Source: an uncultured Burkholderiales bacterium | GTDB taxonomy: Bacteria > Pseudomonadota > Gammaproteobacteria > Burkholderiales > Burkholderiaceae_C | Reading direction: 5' to 3' | Assembly (NCBI GenBank): GCA_903856875.1 | Contig: CAIODE010000415.1 | Span: 1 to 9,893, forward strand | Length of the DNA stretch: 9,893 bases | Shown here: positions 1-7,410 of the stretch, in pieces | Layout of the letters: each line of letters opens with the position of its first letter | How positions within the stretch are numbered: position 1 is the stretch's first letter | The notes under the pieces: generated by a model | Told to the model about the DNA's origin: nothing | Database searches by the model: none | What the model saw: only the letters and a program-made list of their open reading frames with translations | Program-made: the position numbers and the translations under genes

Positions 1-971
1 AGCTTGAGCAGCTTTTGCCTTAACTTGAAGTAACGGTGCAAAGTGGGCAGCGCGGCATTGGCTTGTCCCACCAAGGTTCTATAAACTGATTCAGGAATTT
101 CATTGCTCGCAAGACTAGCCGATACAGCGGAGGGATATTTTCTGAGACGGGCATTGATCACGCCTGCCTCAACTCTTGCCGCTAGGGTGGAGCCAAAAGT
201 GTTCGTGTTTTGACCCAATGCTGAATAAAAAGCATCAAAGGCTTGTTGACGAACAACTCTGTTGGGATGCTCACGAAGCTTGGCGTATCCAACTTCATTT
301 ACTTTGACTGATTGTCCGTCTACGAGTATGGTGGGCCATACCATGTCTGCAGTTGCCAACAATGTGCGCGTGTTGGTGGACGCATTGATGACCGGTGATA
401 AAGCAGCCATGACCGTTTCTGCTTCTGTACCCAGTGTGTGTTTGGCATTTTTCAAGGTGTCGCGCAAGCCTACTGCATGCTTTAGCAAGCTTGGCTCAAG
501 GCGAATCATGTTTTCAATTTTGTCTTGCCCCAACGATTGCACTTCAGGTTTAACCCATGCAATGGTTGAATTGAACTCACCGCTCAAAGCCCTCATGAGT
601 GCCGTGCGCTCTTGATTTCTGCCGACTCGATTGTCTGTGCTCTGTTGGGTACTTGCATAGACCCAAAGCCGTTGCAATTTTTGCGACAGCGCTGAAATTC
701 GGTCCATGGCTTGTAACAAGCCTTCTGCTGTATTCAGGCTTCCTTTCAGCTTGCCTAATGAGGGAATTTCACTCAGCAAAACCTTGCGTTCTGCGTCCCA
801 CGCTGCATCGGTAGCGTACAGTCTTGTGAGATCCCATACAAACATGGGGTCAGTGCGTGAGAGCTTTTGTGGGCCAGCAGAAGGCGTCTGAATTGTCGAT
901 ACCGTCTGAGCGCTGACAGTCAGCGAAAGTGCATATGAAATGAACAGTGTGTTCCAGAAAATTTGTCTCAA
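1..971 (-). CDS. pepF: Oligoendopeptidase F family metallopeptidase (M3B), exported, N-terminal part
   Basis: The gene enters from the left edge; about 323 N-terminal codons are visible. Residues 1-21 form a signal peptide: a short basic start (MRQ), a hydrophobic core, and an SA-Q cleavage-like site. Next comes the FVWDLTRLY block typical of the PepF N-terminal domain, then a long alpha-helical region ending in RYFKLRQKLLK, which also matches PepF. The HExxH zinc site lies in the missing C-terminal half, so activity cannot be judged. Family members cleave short peptides with zinc; the leader implies periplasmic or secreted action here. The start is TTG at 971, preceded by GGAG (982-979) with 7 nt spacing; no in-frame ATG precedes the signal peptide. 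It lies 56 nt downstream of rlmI on the same strand. Codon use (AGA, TTA, CTA) looks a little more AT-rich than the neighbours. Family assignment is by recognition, not search. Confidence 0.82.
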   Translation of the reverse strand, partial: MRQIFWNTLFISYALSLTVSAQTVSTIQTPSAGPQKLSRTDPMFVWDLTRLYATDAAWDAERKVLLSEIPSLGKLKGSLNTAEGLLQAMDRISALSQKLQRLWVYASTQQSTDNRVGRNQERTALMRALSGEFNSTIAWVKPEVQSLGQDKIENMIRLEPSLLKHAVGLRDTLKNAKHTLGTEAETVMAALSPVINASTNTRTLLATADMVWPTILVDGQSVKVNEVGYAKLREHPNRVVRQQAFDAFYSALGQNTNTFGSTLAARVEAGVINARLRKYPSAVSASLASNEIPESVYRTLVGQANAALPTLHRYFKLRQKLLK

Positions 972-983
972 AACCGTGCTCCG

Positions 984-1012
984 AAAATAGTTCTGAGAGC
1001 TTAAACTATTTT
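984..1012. repeat. AT-rich 9-bp perfect inverted repeat in the rlmI-pepF gap
   Basis: AAAATAGTT (984-992) and AACTATTTT (1004-1012) are perfect reverse complements around an 11-nt loop. In the minus-strand transcript the hairpin ends one base before the GGAG ribosome binding site of pepF (982-979). It could be a 5'-UTR structure, an operator, or a weak terminator after rlmI. The stem has only one G-C pair per arm, so RNA stability is low. On the plus strand it is followed by a T-rich run, but no plus-strand gene ends here. Confidence 0.5.
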
Positions 1013-1027
1013 TTAATTTTGAAGAGC

Positions 1028-2212
1028 TCAAAGCTTCCTAACCACCACCAACCCCTTCAAATACTCCCCTTCCGGAAAATAAACCGTCATAGGATGATCA
1101 GGCGCCCCTTGCAACCTCTCACTGATGTACCCATCCACCCCCGCATCAGTCCCCGCCGAAGCCACAATCTTGTGAAACAAATCGGCATTGATCCCGCCAG
1201 AACAAGAGTAAGTAAACAACTCCCCACCCGGCGCCAACAACTTCAAAGCCAAGCGATTGATGTCCTTGTAAGCTCTCGCAGCCCGCTCAGCATGCGCCGC
1301 AGTAGGCGCAAACTTGGGCGGATCCAAAACAATGGCGTCAAACTGCAAGCCTTGTTCAATGAAAGCACGCAGCGAAGCATTCACATCAGCATCCATGAAA
1401 GTGGTGCATGACATATCAAACCCATTGAGCAACACATTGGCCTTGGCTTTCTCAAGCGCTGGCCCCGAAGAATCAATCGACGTCACATGCGCCGCCCCAC
1501 CCGCCAACGCCGCCACCGTAAAGCCGCCGGTGTAGCAATAGCAATTGAGCACATTTTGAAACTTTCGAAACTGCGTGTGCTGGTAAAAACGAAAACGACT
1601 GTCTCGCTGGTCCAAATAAAAACCTGTTTTATGACCTTCTGAAATGTTGAGTGACAACTGCCACCCATGCTCCTGCAAGCAAATTTCTGTTGGCCCCTCA
1701 CCTCGCAGCCAGCCTTTGACTTCTGGCAAACCTTCAAGAGCGCGAACATTGGCATCAGAGCGCTCGTAGAGTTTGCTAAGACCCGTGGCTTGAAGCAAGG
1801 CATCAGCCATCACATCTTTAAACCGCTCCGTGCCGCAAGACGTGAATTGCGCCACCAAAGTATCGCCATAACGGTCCACCACTAAGCCAGGCAATCCATC
1901 CGATTCGCCATGCACCAAGCGCATGCCATTGCTTTGAATGTCAAACAAACTGCGTGCTTGAATGGATTTTTGAATCAGCCCTTGAATGAACGCTGCGTCA
2001 ATGCGCTGCGCCTCATTGAAACTCCAAACACGCGCCCTAATGCGCGACTTAGGACTGAACGCTGCCCAAGCTAAAAAAACGCCGTCATTGGACTCAACAC
2101 GCACCGTTTCACCAGCATCGGCACTGCCCTTGGCAATGGCCGATTCAAAAATCCAAGGATGTTGGCGTTGCAAAGAGCGTTCTTTGCCCGCTTTGAGTTG
2201 AATCGTTTTCAT
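1028..2212 (-). CDS. rlmI: 23S rRNA m5C methyltransferase RlmI-type (class I SAM-dependent)
   Basis: Encodes 394 residues, close to E. coli RlmI, which methylates C1962 of 23S rRNA to 5-methylcytidine using S-adenosylmethionine. The N-terminal part (about 1-75, starting MKTIQLKAGKERSL then HPWIF) is the PUA RNA-binding domain. A middle domain with KTGFYLDQR (195-203) leads into the Rossmann methyltransferase fold: LNCYCYTGGF (222-231) is the SAM-binding motif I, DPPKF (297-301) is motif IV, and the cysteine of SCSG (336-339) is the likely nucleophile. I chose ATG 2212 because it matches the family N-terminus; an in-frame TTG at 2257 would add 15 non-conserved residues. Its ribosome binding site is odd: GAGGG (2218-2214) is one base from the ATG, and GGAG (2231-2228) is 15 nt away. 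It starts 51 nt after xerC and may be read through from dapF. Confidence 0.9.
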   Translation of the reverse strand: MKTIQLKAGKERSLQRQHPWIFESAIAKGSADAGETVRVESNDGVFLAWAAFSPKSRIRARVWSFNEAQRIDAAFIQGLIQKSIQARSLFDIQSNGMRLVHGESDGLPGLVVDRYGDTLVAQFTSCGTERFKDVMADALLQATGLSKLYERSDANVRALEGLPEVKGWLRGEGPTEICLQEHGWQLSLNISEGHKTGFYLDQRDSRFRFYQHTQFRKFQNVLNCYCYTGGFTVAALAGGAAHVTSIDSSGPALEKAKANVLLNGFDMSCTTFMDADVNASLRAFIEQGLQFDAIVLDPPKFAPTAAHAERAARAYKDINRLALKLLAPGGELFTYSCSGGINADLFHKIVASAGTDAGVDGYISERLQGAPDHPMTVYFPEGEYLKGLVVVRKL

Positions 2213-2263
2213 ACCCTCATTGTCCCACTCCGATGAAGACAAAATTTTTCCGGGCAAAGCCGA

Positions 2264-3241
2264 TTATTTTTTCTCTTTGCTACCAGCGGCCCTTTTGGCC
2301 CGTGGGTGCGCCGCGTCATAGGCATTGGACAAATGCTGAAAATCCAGTCGTGTGTAAACCTGGGTGGTGCTGATGTTGGCGTGTCCCAACAACTCTTGCA
2401 CAGCCCGCAAGTCACTGCTGGACTGAAGCAAATGGCTGGCAAACGAATGCCGCAACATGTGCGGATGCACTGGCGTGGCCATGCCAGCCAACAAACTGCG
2501 CCGCTTCAGCCTTTGCCAAACCGATTGGGCAGTTAAACGCGTGCCATGCCGACCCGGAAAGAGCGCCAGCGCTGCGTCCGACAAGCCCGGCACCGATTGG
2601 GTCATCATGCCGAGCGCCTGACTGCGCATGGGCAACCAAAGCTCAAGCGCCTTTAACGCGGCCTGCCCCAAAGGCACTGTTCTGCGTTTGCCGCCCTTAC
2701 CTTGCACCATCACTTCGGCACCTTGCAAATCAATCCATCCTCGCCCTTTTTTAGCCGCCTCTGTGCTGGCCGCAACGTCCAAGCCCGTGAGCTCGGCCAC
2801 TCGCAAGCCACAACCGTAAAGCAATTCCACCATGGCCACATCGCGAGCTTCTAACCATGGATCATCGGCTTCTTCCGAGTGTTCGGCCAACTGCACGGCT
2901 TCGTCAACGCCCAAGGCTTTGGGCAATGGTTTTGAAACTTTGGGTGCACGCACACCTTCAACCGGATTGTGCGCAATGAGCTTTTCACGTGCCAGCCAAT
3001 GGTAAAAACCGCGCCAGCCCGACAAGATCAAGGCAATGCCGCGACCCGAGCGGCCGCCACCGTGCATTTGCACCACCCACCTGCGCACATGCGTGGTTTG
3101 CACCTGCGCCAAATCGACGTCGGCAGCCAGCGCCAATTCAGAAAGTTTTTGCAGATCTAAGGCATACAGCGTCGAGGTTCTCTCTGCCAGGCGTTTCTCA
3201 AAACGCACATGGTCAAGGTAACGAGCGACGCGCTCGTCCAT
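2264..3241 (-). CDS. xerC: Tyrosine recombinase XerC
   Basis: Encodes 325 residues. XerC acts with XerD at dif to resolve chromosome dimers at the septum. The N-terminal SAM-like core-binding domain spans about 1-95 (MDERVARYLDHVRFEKRLAE onward). The C-terminal catalytic domain carries the full tyrosine recombinase set: R147 (GCGLRVAEL), K182 (QGKGGKRR), H261 and R264 (HMLRH), H287 (LLGHANI) and nucleophile Y296 (TTQVYTRLDF). The stretch 152-176 is somewhat longer than in E. coli XerC. ATG 3241 is chosen because it gives the family N-terminus and has AAGG 6 nt upstream; a longer frame reaches 3451 but only antisense-like, frame-shifted yigA sequence is added. It starts 8 nt after the yigA stop, as in the E. 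coli dapF-yigA-xerC operon, which separates it from phage integrases. Confidence 0.93.
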   Translation of the reverse strand: MDERVARYLDHVRFEKRLAERTSTLYALDLQKLSELALAADVDLAQVQTTHVRRWVVQMHGGGRSGRGIALILSGWRGFYHWLAREKLIAHNPVEGVRAPKVSKPLPKALGVDEAVQLAEHSEEADDPWLEARDVAMVELLYGCGLRVAELTGLDVAASTEAAKKGRGWIDLQGAEVMVQGKGGKRRTVPLGQAALKALELWLPMRSQALGMMTQSVPGLSDAALALFPGRHGTRLTAQSVWQRLKRRSLLAGMATPVHPHMLRHSFASHLLQSSSDLRAVQELLGHANISTTQVYTRLDFQHLSNAYDAAHPRAKRAAGSKEKK

Positions 3242-3249
3242 GCTTTGCC

Positions 3250-3945
3250 TTAGCCCTTTGAAGGCAGCAAAGCCGAAAGTGCAGCACTGCACAGCTCGGC
3301 CAAGTGCTCCAGAAAATCGGTGCCCATGCCACTGTGAAAGCGCTGCGCATCGGGCGATGCCAACACCAACAAACCAAAAGGCGTGTGATCTTTTGACAAG
3401 CGCAAGGGCAACAAGGCCACAGAGGCCGCATGCGCTGGATCTTGCAGCCATTGAACCGCTTCAATGCCAGTGCACGCACCCACAAAAGGTGAGGCATAAC
3501 TGCTTGCAGCTTCTTTGACTTCGGCCGTCACAGCTTGGGCGTAAGGCGCGTCGTTGAACACATCGGCCACACCCCACAAACGCACCGCCACCTGAGGCAC
3601 TTGAAAGCGCATTTCAATGTTTTTCAATGCAGAAGGCACTCTTTCAGAGGCGGGCGTTTGCAAAAGCTCACAAGCCCACTTCTGCAGCTTTTCCGTAATG
3701 ATCATGTTCTCATTGCCATGGCGGATCATGTCCATGATGCGCATTTCAAGCGCGCGAATTTTATCGCGCAGCATTTGCGCCTGACGCTCTTGCAAACTCA
3801 CCGAACGGTGGTTGTCTGGACTCAGCAAATGAACCGATGACAACAATTGCGCATGCCGCTGAAAAAAGTCAGGCGTATTGGCCAAGAAATCAGCGATGTC
3901 GTCTTCCGTAATTGGATTCATCGGATTGATGGAGGTAGGGGTCAT
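3250..3945 (-). CDS. yigA: DUF484 family protein (YigA-like)
   Basis: Encodes 231 residues from ATG 3945. The DUF484 pattern is clear: an N-terminal TEDDIADFLANTPDFFQRH block (13-31), then SVSLQERQAQMLRDKI (48-63) leading into a probable helical or coiled-coil stretch, then a GAF-like domain (about 95-230) with the typical DAQRFHSGMGTDFLEHLAEL end (199-218). The biochemical role of the family is unknown; a GAF-like fold suggests ligand sensing or dimerisation, which is inference. The gene lies between dapF and xerC, 14 nt after dapF and 8 nt before xerC, the same order as in gammaproteobacteria. Starts are uncertain: TTG 3963 would overlap the dapF stop (TTGA), and ATG 3921 also fits. ATG 3945 is preferred because a weak GAAAG precedes it. 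Confidence 0.85.
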   Translation of the reverse strand: MTPTSINPMNPITEDDIADFLANTPDFFQRHAQLLSSVHLLSPDNHRSVSLQERQAQMLRDKIRALEMRIMDMIRHGNENMIITEKLQKWACELLQTPASERVPSALKNIEMRFQVPQVAVRLWGVADVFNDAPYAQAVTAEVKEAASSYASPFVGACTGIEAVQWLQDPAHAASVALLPLRLSKDHTPFGLLVLASPDAQRFHSGMGTDFLEHLAELCSAALSALLPSKG

Positions 3946-3959
3946 GCCTGTCTTTCTAA

Positions 3960-4829
3960 TCAAGTTAATTCGGGAACATCAATTTCGCCTTCAAACACCG
4001 AATTGGCTGGGCCTGTCATCCAAACGGCTTGCGAAAGGTCGCTCAATGCAGCGCCCTGCCATTCAATGCTGAGCACGCCGCCGTGGGTTTGCACATCGAC
4101 TTTGGGGTTGAGCAAGCCCATGCGAATACCAGCCACCACGGCAGCACAAGCGCCGGTGCCGCAAGCCAGAGTTTCGCCTGCGCCGCGTTCAAACACGCGC
4201 AAACGAATGGCATCGCGGTTGATGATCTGCATGAAACCTGCGTTGACGCGATTGGGAAAGGCACTGTGGTTTTCAATCAAAGGGCCGTGCGAGAGTACTG
4301 GCGCCGTGTCGATGTTGTCCACCAACTGAACCGCGTGTGGATTGCCCATTGACACCACCGCTACTTCGGCAAGGGCAGGCAAACGCCACACTTCACAGCC
4401 ATTCACCAAGCTGTGTTGCAACCCTGCCGGATTGAAGGGGACCTTCGGTAAATTCAAAATAGGCGCACCCATATTGACCGTGACGCGGCCGTCGGCATTC
4501 ATCTGCAATTCAATTTCGCCTTGCTGCACCTTGACGCGTACACGGTCTTTGGTGGTCAGGCCTTTGTCGCGCACATAACGAACAAAGCAACGCGCACCAT
4601 TGCCGCAATGTTCCACTTCACCGCCGTCGGCATTGTGAATGATGTATTCGAAATCAAGAGAGGCATTGGGTGCGGGACGCACGGTCAGAATTTGATCGGC
4701 CCCCACGCCAAAGTGACGGTCGGCCAAGAAACGGTATTGAGCCCTCGACAAATGATGGCGCTCGCGCGTTTCATCGAGCACCACAAAGTCGTTGCCAGCC
4801 CCTTGCATTTTTGTAAACCGAATTCGCAT
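3960..4829 (-). CDS. dapF: Diaminopimelate epimerase
   Basis: Encodes 289 residues. DapF converts LL- to meso-diaminopimelate by a cofactor-independent two-base mechanism, supplying lysine synthesis and peptidoglycan. Both catalytic cysteines are present: C75 in EHCGNGARC and C223 in [22 protein letters not shown] (8-19), HNADGGE (65-71), MGNPHAV (161-167) and FERGAGET (213-220) are further family signatures, and the length is about that of known DapF. ATG 4829 is chosen because [15 protein letters not shown] is the family N-terminus; the frame stays open to 4886 but adds non-conserved sequence. No Shine-Dalgarno lies at normal spacing; instead GATAAT (4841-4836) stands 6 nt before the ATG, so the transcript may be leaderless. 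It heads the minus-strand cluster with yigA and xerC. Confidence 0.95.
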   Translation of the reverse strand: MRIRFTKMQGAGNDFVVLDETRERHHLSRAQYRFLADRHFGVGADQILTVRPAPNASLDFEYIIHNADGGEVEHCGNGARCFVRYVRDKGLTTKDRVRVKVQQGEIELQMNADGRVTVNMGAPILNLPKVPFNPAGLQHSLVNGCEVWRLPALAEVAVVSMGNPHAVQLVDNIDTAPVLSHGPLIENHSAFPNRVNAGFMQIINRDAIRLRVFERGAGETLACGTGACAAVVAGIRMGLLNPKVDVQTHGGVLSIEWQGAALSDLSQAVWMTGPANSVFEGEIDVPELT

Positions 4830-4884
4830 GGCCGAATTATCCTCGGTTCGGACCCTGGTTGGCACAAGGCCTGATAATCGGTGC
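4830..4884. promoter_or_regulatory. Divergent dapF / Nudix-MBL promoter region with two GATAAT hexamers
   Basis: The 55-bp spacer has to hold start signals for both genes. Minus strand: GATAAT at 4841-4836, then 6 nt, then the dapF ATG. Plus strand: GATAAT at 4873-4878, then 6 nt, then the ATG at 4885. With the usual 6-7 nt from -10 to +1, transcription would begin at or next to the A of each ATG. Convincing -35 hexamers at 16-18 bp are not visible; the best candidates (TTCGGA 4847-4852 plus, TTGTGC 4867-4862 minus) are each about 20 bp away. The -10 assignment is inference from sequence. Confidence 0.5.
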
Positions 4885-6525
4885 ATGGTCAGACCTCAAC
4901 AACTTTTGCATCCCCAGCGAGAACCTGTCTTGCCACGGCCTGCCGCCACCGTGCTGTTGCTGCGCGACAGCCCTCAAGGCATTGAAGTGCTCATGACGCG
5001 GCGTTCGCTCACAGCCAGTTTTGCGCCTGGCGCTTATGTGTTTCCAGGCGGCGGTATTGACGCAAACGATGCGGCATCGCATGCGCAAGCTTTGCGTCGC
5101 CCCACCCAAAGCGACTTGCACCTCACGCAAGCCATAGCCGCCATTCGCGAAAGCTTTGAAGAATTGGGCATCTTGCTCGCCTACCGGGCCGATCAAAGCA
5201 TGGCCACCGCCCAAGACATCGCCCTGCTCGATCGAAGCCAACCCTTTGCAGCGCAATGTGGCGCTTTGGGCATGAAACTGGCCGCCGAACAGATCTATGT
5301 GCTGGCCCACTGGATCACCGACCGCGATTTGCCCAAGCGCTTTGATGTGCCATTTTTGGTGGCCCGCATGCCCGAAGGTCAAACACCCGTGGCCGATGAA
5401 TCCGAGCAATTCGAGCCGGTGTGGGTGCGCCCTGCCGATGCGCTCAAGCGCCATGAGGCTCGCGACTTTTTCATCATCTTCCCCACCATTCGGACTTTGC
5501 AACGCCTCACACCGTTTGCCGACGTGCAAGCCGTGCTCGATGCCTGCGCCGTCAACGACGAACCGCTGTGGACCAGTTGCCCGCGCGCAGGTTGGTTGGC
5601 TGGCAAAGAAGAGCGCTACATGGAGCACGATTCGCCCTATGGCGAATTGGCGCTCACCAGCCCCGATGGCCAAATCGTGCACCACCTAGATTGGCAATCC
5701 CAGCACCCTGTGGCGTTGCTTAAAAACGTGCATCGTCTCACCGCTCCCAACCCTGGCATGATGACTGGCCCTGGCACCAATACCTATTGGGTGGGCGAGC
5801 CCAAGGGCGGTTACATCGTGATCGATCCAGGTCCTGCCGACCCCGATCACCTAGACAGAATTTGGCGTGCCACGGGCGGTCAAATTAGCATGATTGTGTG
5901 CACCCACTCACACCCCGATCACTCGCCAGGCGCCAAGCCTTTGCAGTCTCTTTGCAAGGGACAAGCCGGTGGCGTGCCGCCTATCTTGGGCCTGTCGTCA
6001 GCCAGCACAGCCAACGCACAAAGCCAATTCAAACCCGACCGTGAACTTGCGCATGGCGAAATTTTGAAGGTCGGTGAGCACAGCTTGAAAGTCCTGCACA
6101 CCCCAGGTCATGCGGCCAATCATTTGTGTCTGGCGCTTTTGGAAGATGGCTTGTTGTTCTCTGGCGATCATGTCTTGAACGGCAGCACCACGGTGGTCAA
6201 TCCGCCTGACGGCAGCATGAACGATTACCTCGATTCACTGGACTTGTTGGCCCATGAATGCCAAACGCAACAGCTTGAATTCATCATGCCCGCGCACGGC
6301 TATGTGTTGGGATTTGCTGCACAAGCCATTGCCCAACTTAAAGCGCACCGTTTAAAGCGCGAAGCCAAAGTGATCGCTGCCATGCGCGCCTTGCCGCATG
6401 GCACGCTCGAAGAATGGGTGGCGCATGCTTATGACGACGTGCACGAACGCTTGTGGCCGGTGGCTGCGCGCTCCCTGCAAGCCCATGTGGACCGCATTCA
6501 GTCGATGCCGCCTGACAACCACTGA
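4885..6525 (+). CDS. Nudix hydrolase / metallo-beta-lactamase (LACTB2-like) fusion protein
   Basis: Encodes 546 residues in two domains. Residues about 15-215 are a Nudix domain: FPGGG (53-57) and the catalytic helix RESFEELGI (88-96) match REUxEExGU, but an insertion of roughly 18 residues separates them, so the Nudix box is split. Residues about 280-475 are a metallo-beta-lactamase fold: THSHPDH (340-346), H409 in HTPGHA, D428 in FSGDH, and H471 in PAHG supply two metal sites. The C-terminal tail (484-540) resembles the winged-helix end of LACTB2, an endoribonuclease. Nudix enzymes split nucleoside-diphosphate bonds; the substrate here is unknown, and CoA- or nucleotide-type substrates and RNA are both possible. 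ATG 4885 lacks a close Shine-Dalgarno but sits 6 nt after GATAAT; an in-frame ATG at 4828 overlaps the dapF start on the other strand. It is followed at 6 nt by the S4 protein gene. Confidence 0.88.
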   Translation: MVRPQQLLHPQREPVLPRPAATVLLLRDSPQGIEVLMTRRSLTASFAPGAYVFPGGGIDANDAASHAQALRRPTQSDLHLTQAIAAIRESFEELGILLAYRADQSMATAQDIALLDRSQPFAAQCGALGMKLAAEQIYVLAHWITDRDLPKRFDVPFLVARMPEGQTPVADESEQFEPVWVRPADALKRHEARDFFIIFPTIRTLQRLTPFADVQAVLDACAVNDEPLWTSCPRAGWLAGKEERYMEHDSPYGELALTSPDGQIVHHLDWQSQHPVALLKNVHRLTAPNPGMMTGPGTNTYWVGEPKGGYIVIDPGPADPDHLDRIWRATGGQISMIVCTHSHPDHSPGAKPLQSLCKGQAGGVPPILGLSSASTANAQSQFKPDRELAHGEILKVGEHSLKVLHTPGHAANHLCLALLEDGLLFSGDHVLNGSTTVVNPPDGSMNDYLDSLDLLAHECQTQQLEFIMPAHGYVLGFAAQAIAQLKAHRLKREAKVIAAMRALPHGTLEEWVAHAYDDVHERLWPVAARSLQAHVDRIQSMPPDNH

Positions 6526-6531
6526 CATGCC

Positions 6532-7266
6532 ATGACACCCTTCAAAACAGGCCAAGAAACCGAGGGCATTCGCTTGTCCAAGCGCGTCGCCGATATTTTG
6601 AAATGCTCCCGCAGCGAAGCAGAGCAAGTGATTGTGGGCGGTTGGGTCAAAGTCAATGAAGTGGTGATGGACGAGCCTGCACACCGTGTGAGCCATGAAA
6701 AAATTGACATCCACAGCACCGCTCAACGCGGCAAGGTGCCCCTGCTCACCGTGATCCTGCACAAGGCAGCCGGACAAAGTTGCTTGCCTAAGAGCCGCAC
6801 CAACATCTGGCAAAGCTTAACGCCCGAGATGCGCTCCAACCAAGACCGCTCTGGCATCAGCCTCACGCCCCGCCTTCAAAAAATCTTGCAATGCGCCGCC
6901 CCTTTGGAAGATGCAGCAACGGGTTTGGTGATTTTGTCTGAAGACCCGAGCATGTTGCGCAAACTTCAAGACGAGCGCACCCCTTTAGAACATGAAATGT
7001 TGGCCGAGGTTCACGGCCAAGTCAGCCCTGACCAACTCCACGACATGTGCCCTATGGGCCTTAAAACCAGCATCAGCAGCGAAAATCCGAACAAAACAGG
7101 TTTGCGCATGGCCTTCAAAGGGTACCAACCGGGGTATGCCGCGGGTGTCATTGAAAATACAGGCCTGCGGCTGATGGGGCTCAAAAGGGTCCGAATGGGC
7201 CGAGTTTTGATGGCCCCTTTGGCACCTGGCCAATGGCGCGCACTCATGCCCTACGAAAGATTTTGA
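6532..7266 (+). CDS. S4-domain RsuA/RluB-family pseudouridine synthase homologue, catalytic Asp replaced
   Basis: Encodes 244 residues. Residues 12-60 are an S4 RNA-binding domain (IRLSKRVADI, then CSRSEAEQVIVGGWVKVN). The rest follows the RsuA/RluB/RluF layout in weakened form: APLEDAATGLVILSED (123-138) occupies the place of the catalytic GRLD-KDTSGL-LLTND motif, and LKRVRMGRV (217-225) with APGQWRALM (231-239) matches the family C-terminus. In this alignment the essential aspartate falls on E126, with G and R changed to A123 and P124. All known pseudouridine synthases use that Asp, so this protein may bind RNA without isomerising uridine; Glu might also retain some activity. It starts 6 nt after the Nudix-MBL stop with no clear Shine-Dalgarno, suggesting translational coupling. 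A terminator follows at once. Confidence 0.8.
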   Translation: MTPFKTGQETEGIRLSKRVADILKCSRSEAEQVIVGGWVKVNEVVMDEPAHRVSHEKIDIHSTAQRGKVPLLTVILHKAAGQSCLPKSRTNIWQSLTPEMRSNQDRSGISLTPRLQKILQCAAPLEDAATGLVILSEDPSMLRKLQDERTPLEHEMLAEVHGQVSPDQLHDMCPMGLKTSISSENPNKTGLRMAFKGYQPGYAAGVIENTGLRLMGLKRVRMGRVLMAPLAPGQWRALMPYERF

Positions 7267-7270
7267 AAAA

Positions 7271-7294
7271 ATGACGCCTTTTTGGCGCATTTTT
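7271..7294 (+). terminator. Factor-independent terminator after the S4-domain gene
   Basis: CGCC (7275-7278) and GGCG (7284-7287) pair around a TTTTT loop, extended by ATG (7271-7273) with CAT (7288-7290) across one bulged A. An A-run precedes the stem and a T-run (7290-7294) follows it. It begins 4 nt after the stop codon at 7266. The stem is short, so strength is moderate. Confidence 0.65.
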
Positions 7295-7303
7295 GCCACA
7301 TTT

Positions 7304-7410
7304 TTGACAATGAAGCCCTTGAAATTCATCTGGTCATCCTCAATTTAGCCAGTAAGTTTGAGAAAATGTTCATCTATTTGATTCGCCGCCTGCGCTGAAA
7401 GGAAACCACC
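7304..7410 (+). promoter_or_regulatory. Leader and probable promoter region of the iscR-like gene
   Basis: TTGACA (7304-7309) is a perfect -35 hexamer, but no good -10 follows at 16-18 bp; GAAAAT (7362-7367) is another -10-like hexamer without a -35. The ribosome binding site is clear: AAAGGA (7398-7403) with 7 nt to the ATG. No match to the known IscR type 1 or type 2 operator was found by eye. TTCATCT occurs twice (7325-7331, 7369-7375), 44 bp apart; significance unknown. Confidence 0.3.

Noticed and set aside
947..1411. 154-codon plus-strand frame at the rlmI 3' end
   Set aside because: It is antisense to the conserved methyltransferase domain of rlmI and has the composition of a shadow frame.
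3242..3451. N-terminal extension of xerC by 70 codons
   Set aside because: The added region overlaps yigA in another frame, is not family-like, and the ATG at 3241 has a good ribosome binding site.
4837..5685. Long open frame of 282 codons on the minus strand
   Set aside because: It is antisense to the Nudix domain, has no recognisable domain, and is explained by GC-rich codon bias of the real plus-strand gene.
6352..6813. 153-codon minus-strand frame
   Set aside because: It spans the junction of the Nudix-MBL and S4-domain genes in antisense and matches no family.
7304..7332. TTGACA as a full sigma-70 promoter for the iscR-like gene
   Set aside because: The hexamer 17 bp downstream (CATCTG) is a poor -10, so only the region is reported, with low confidence.
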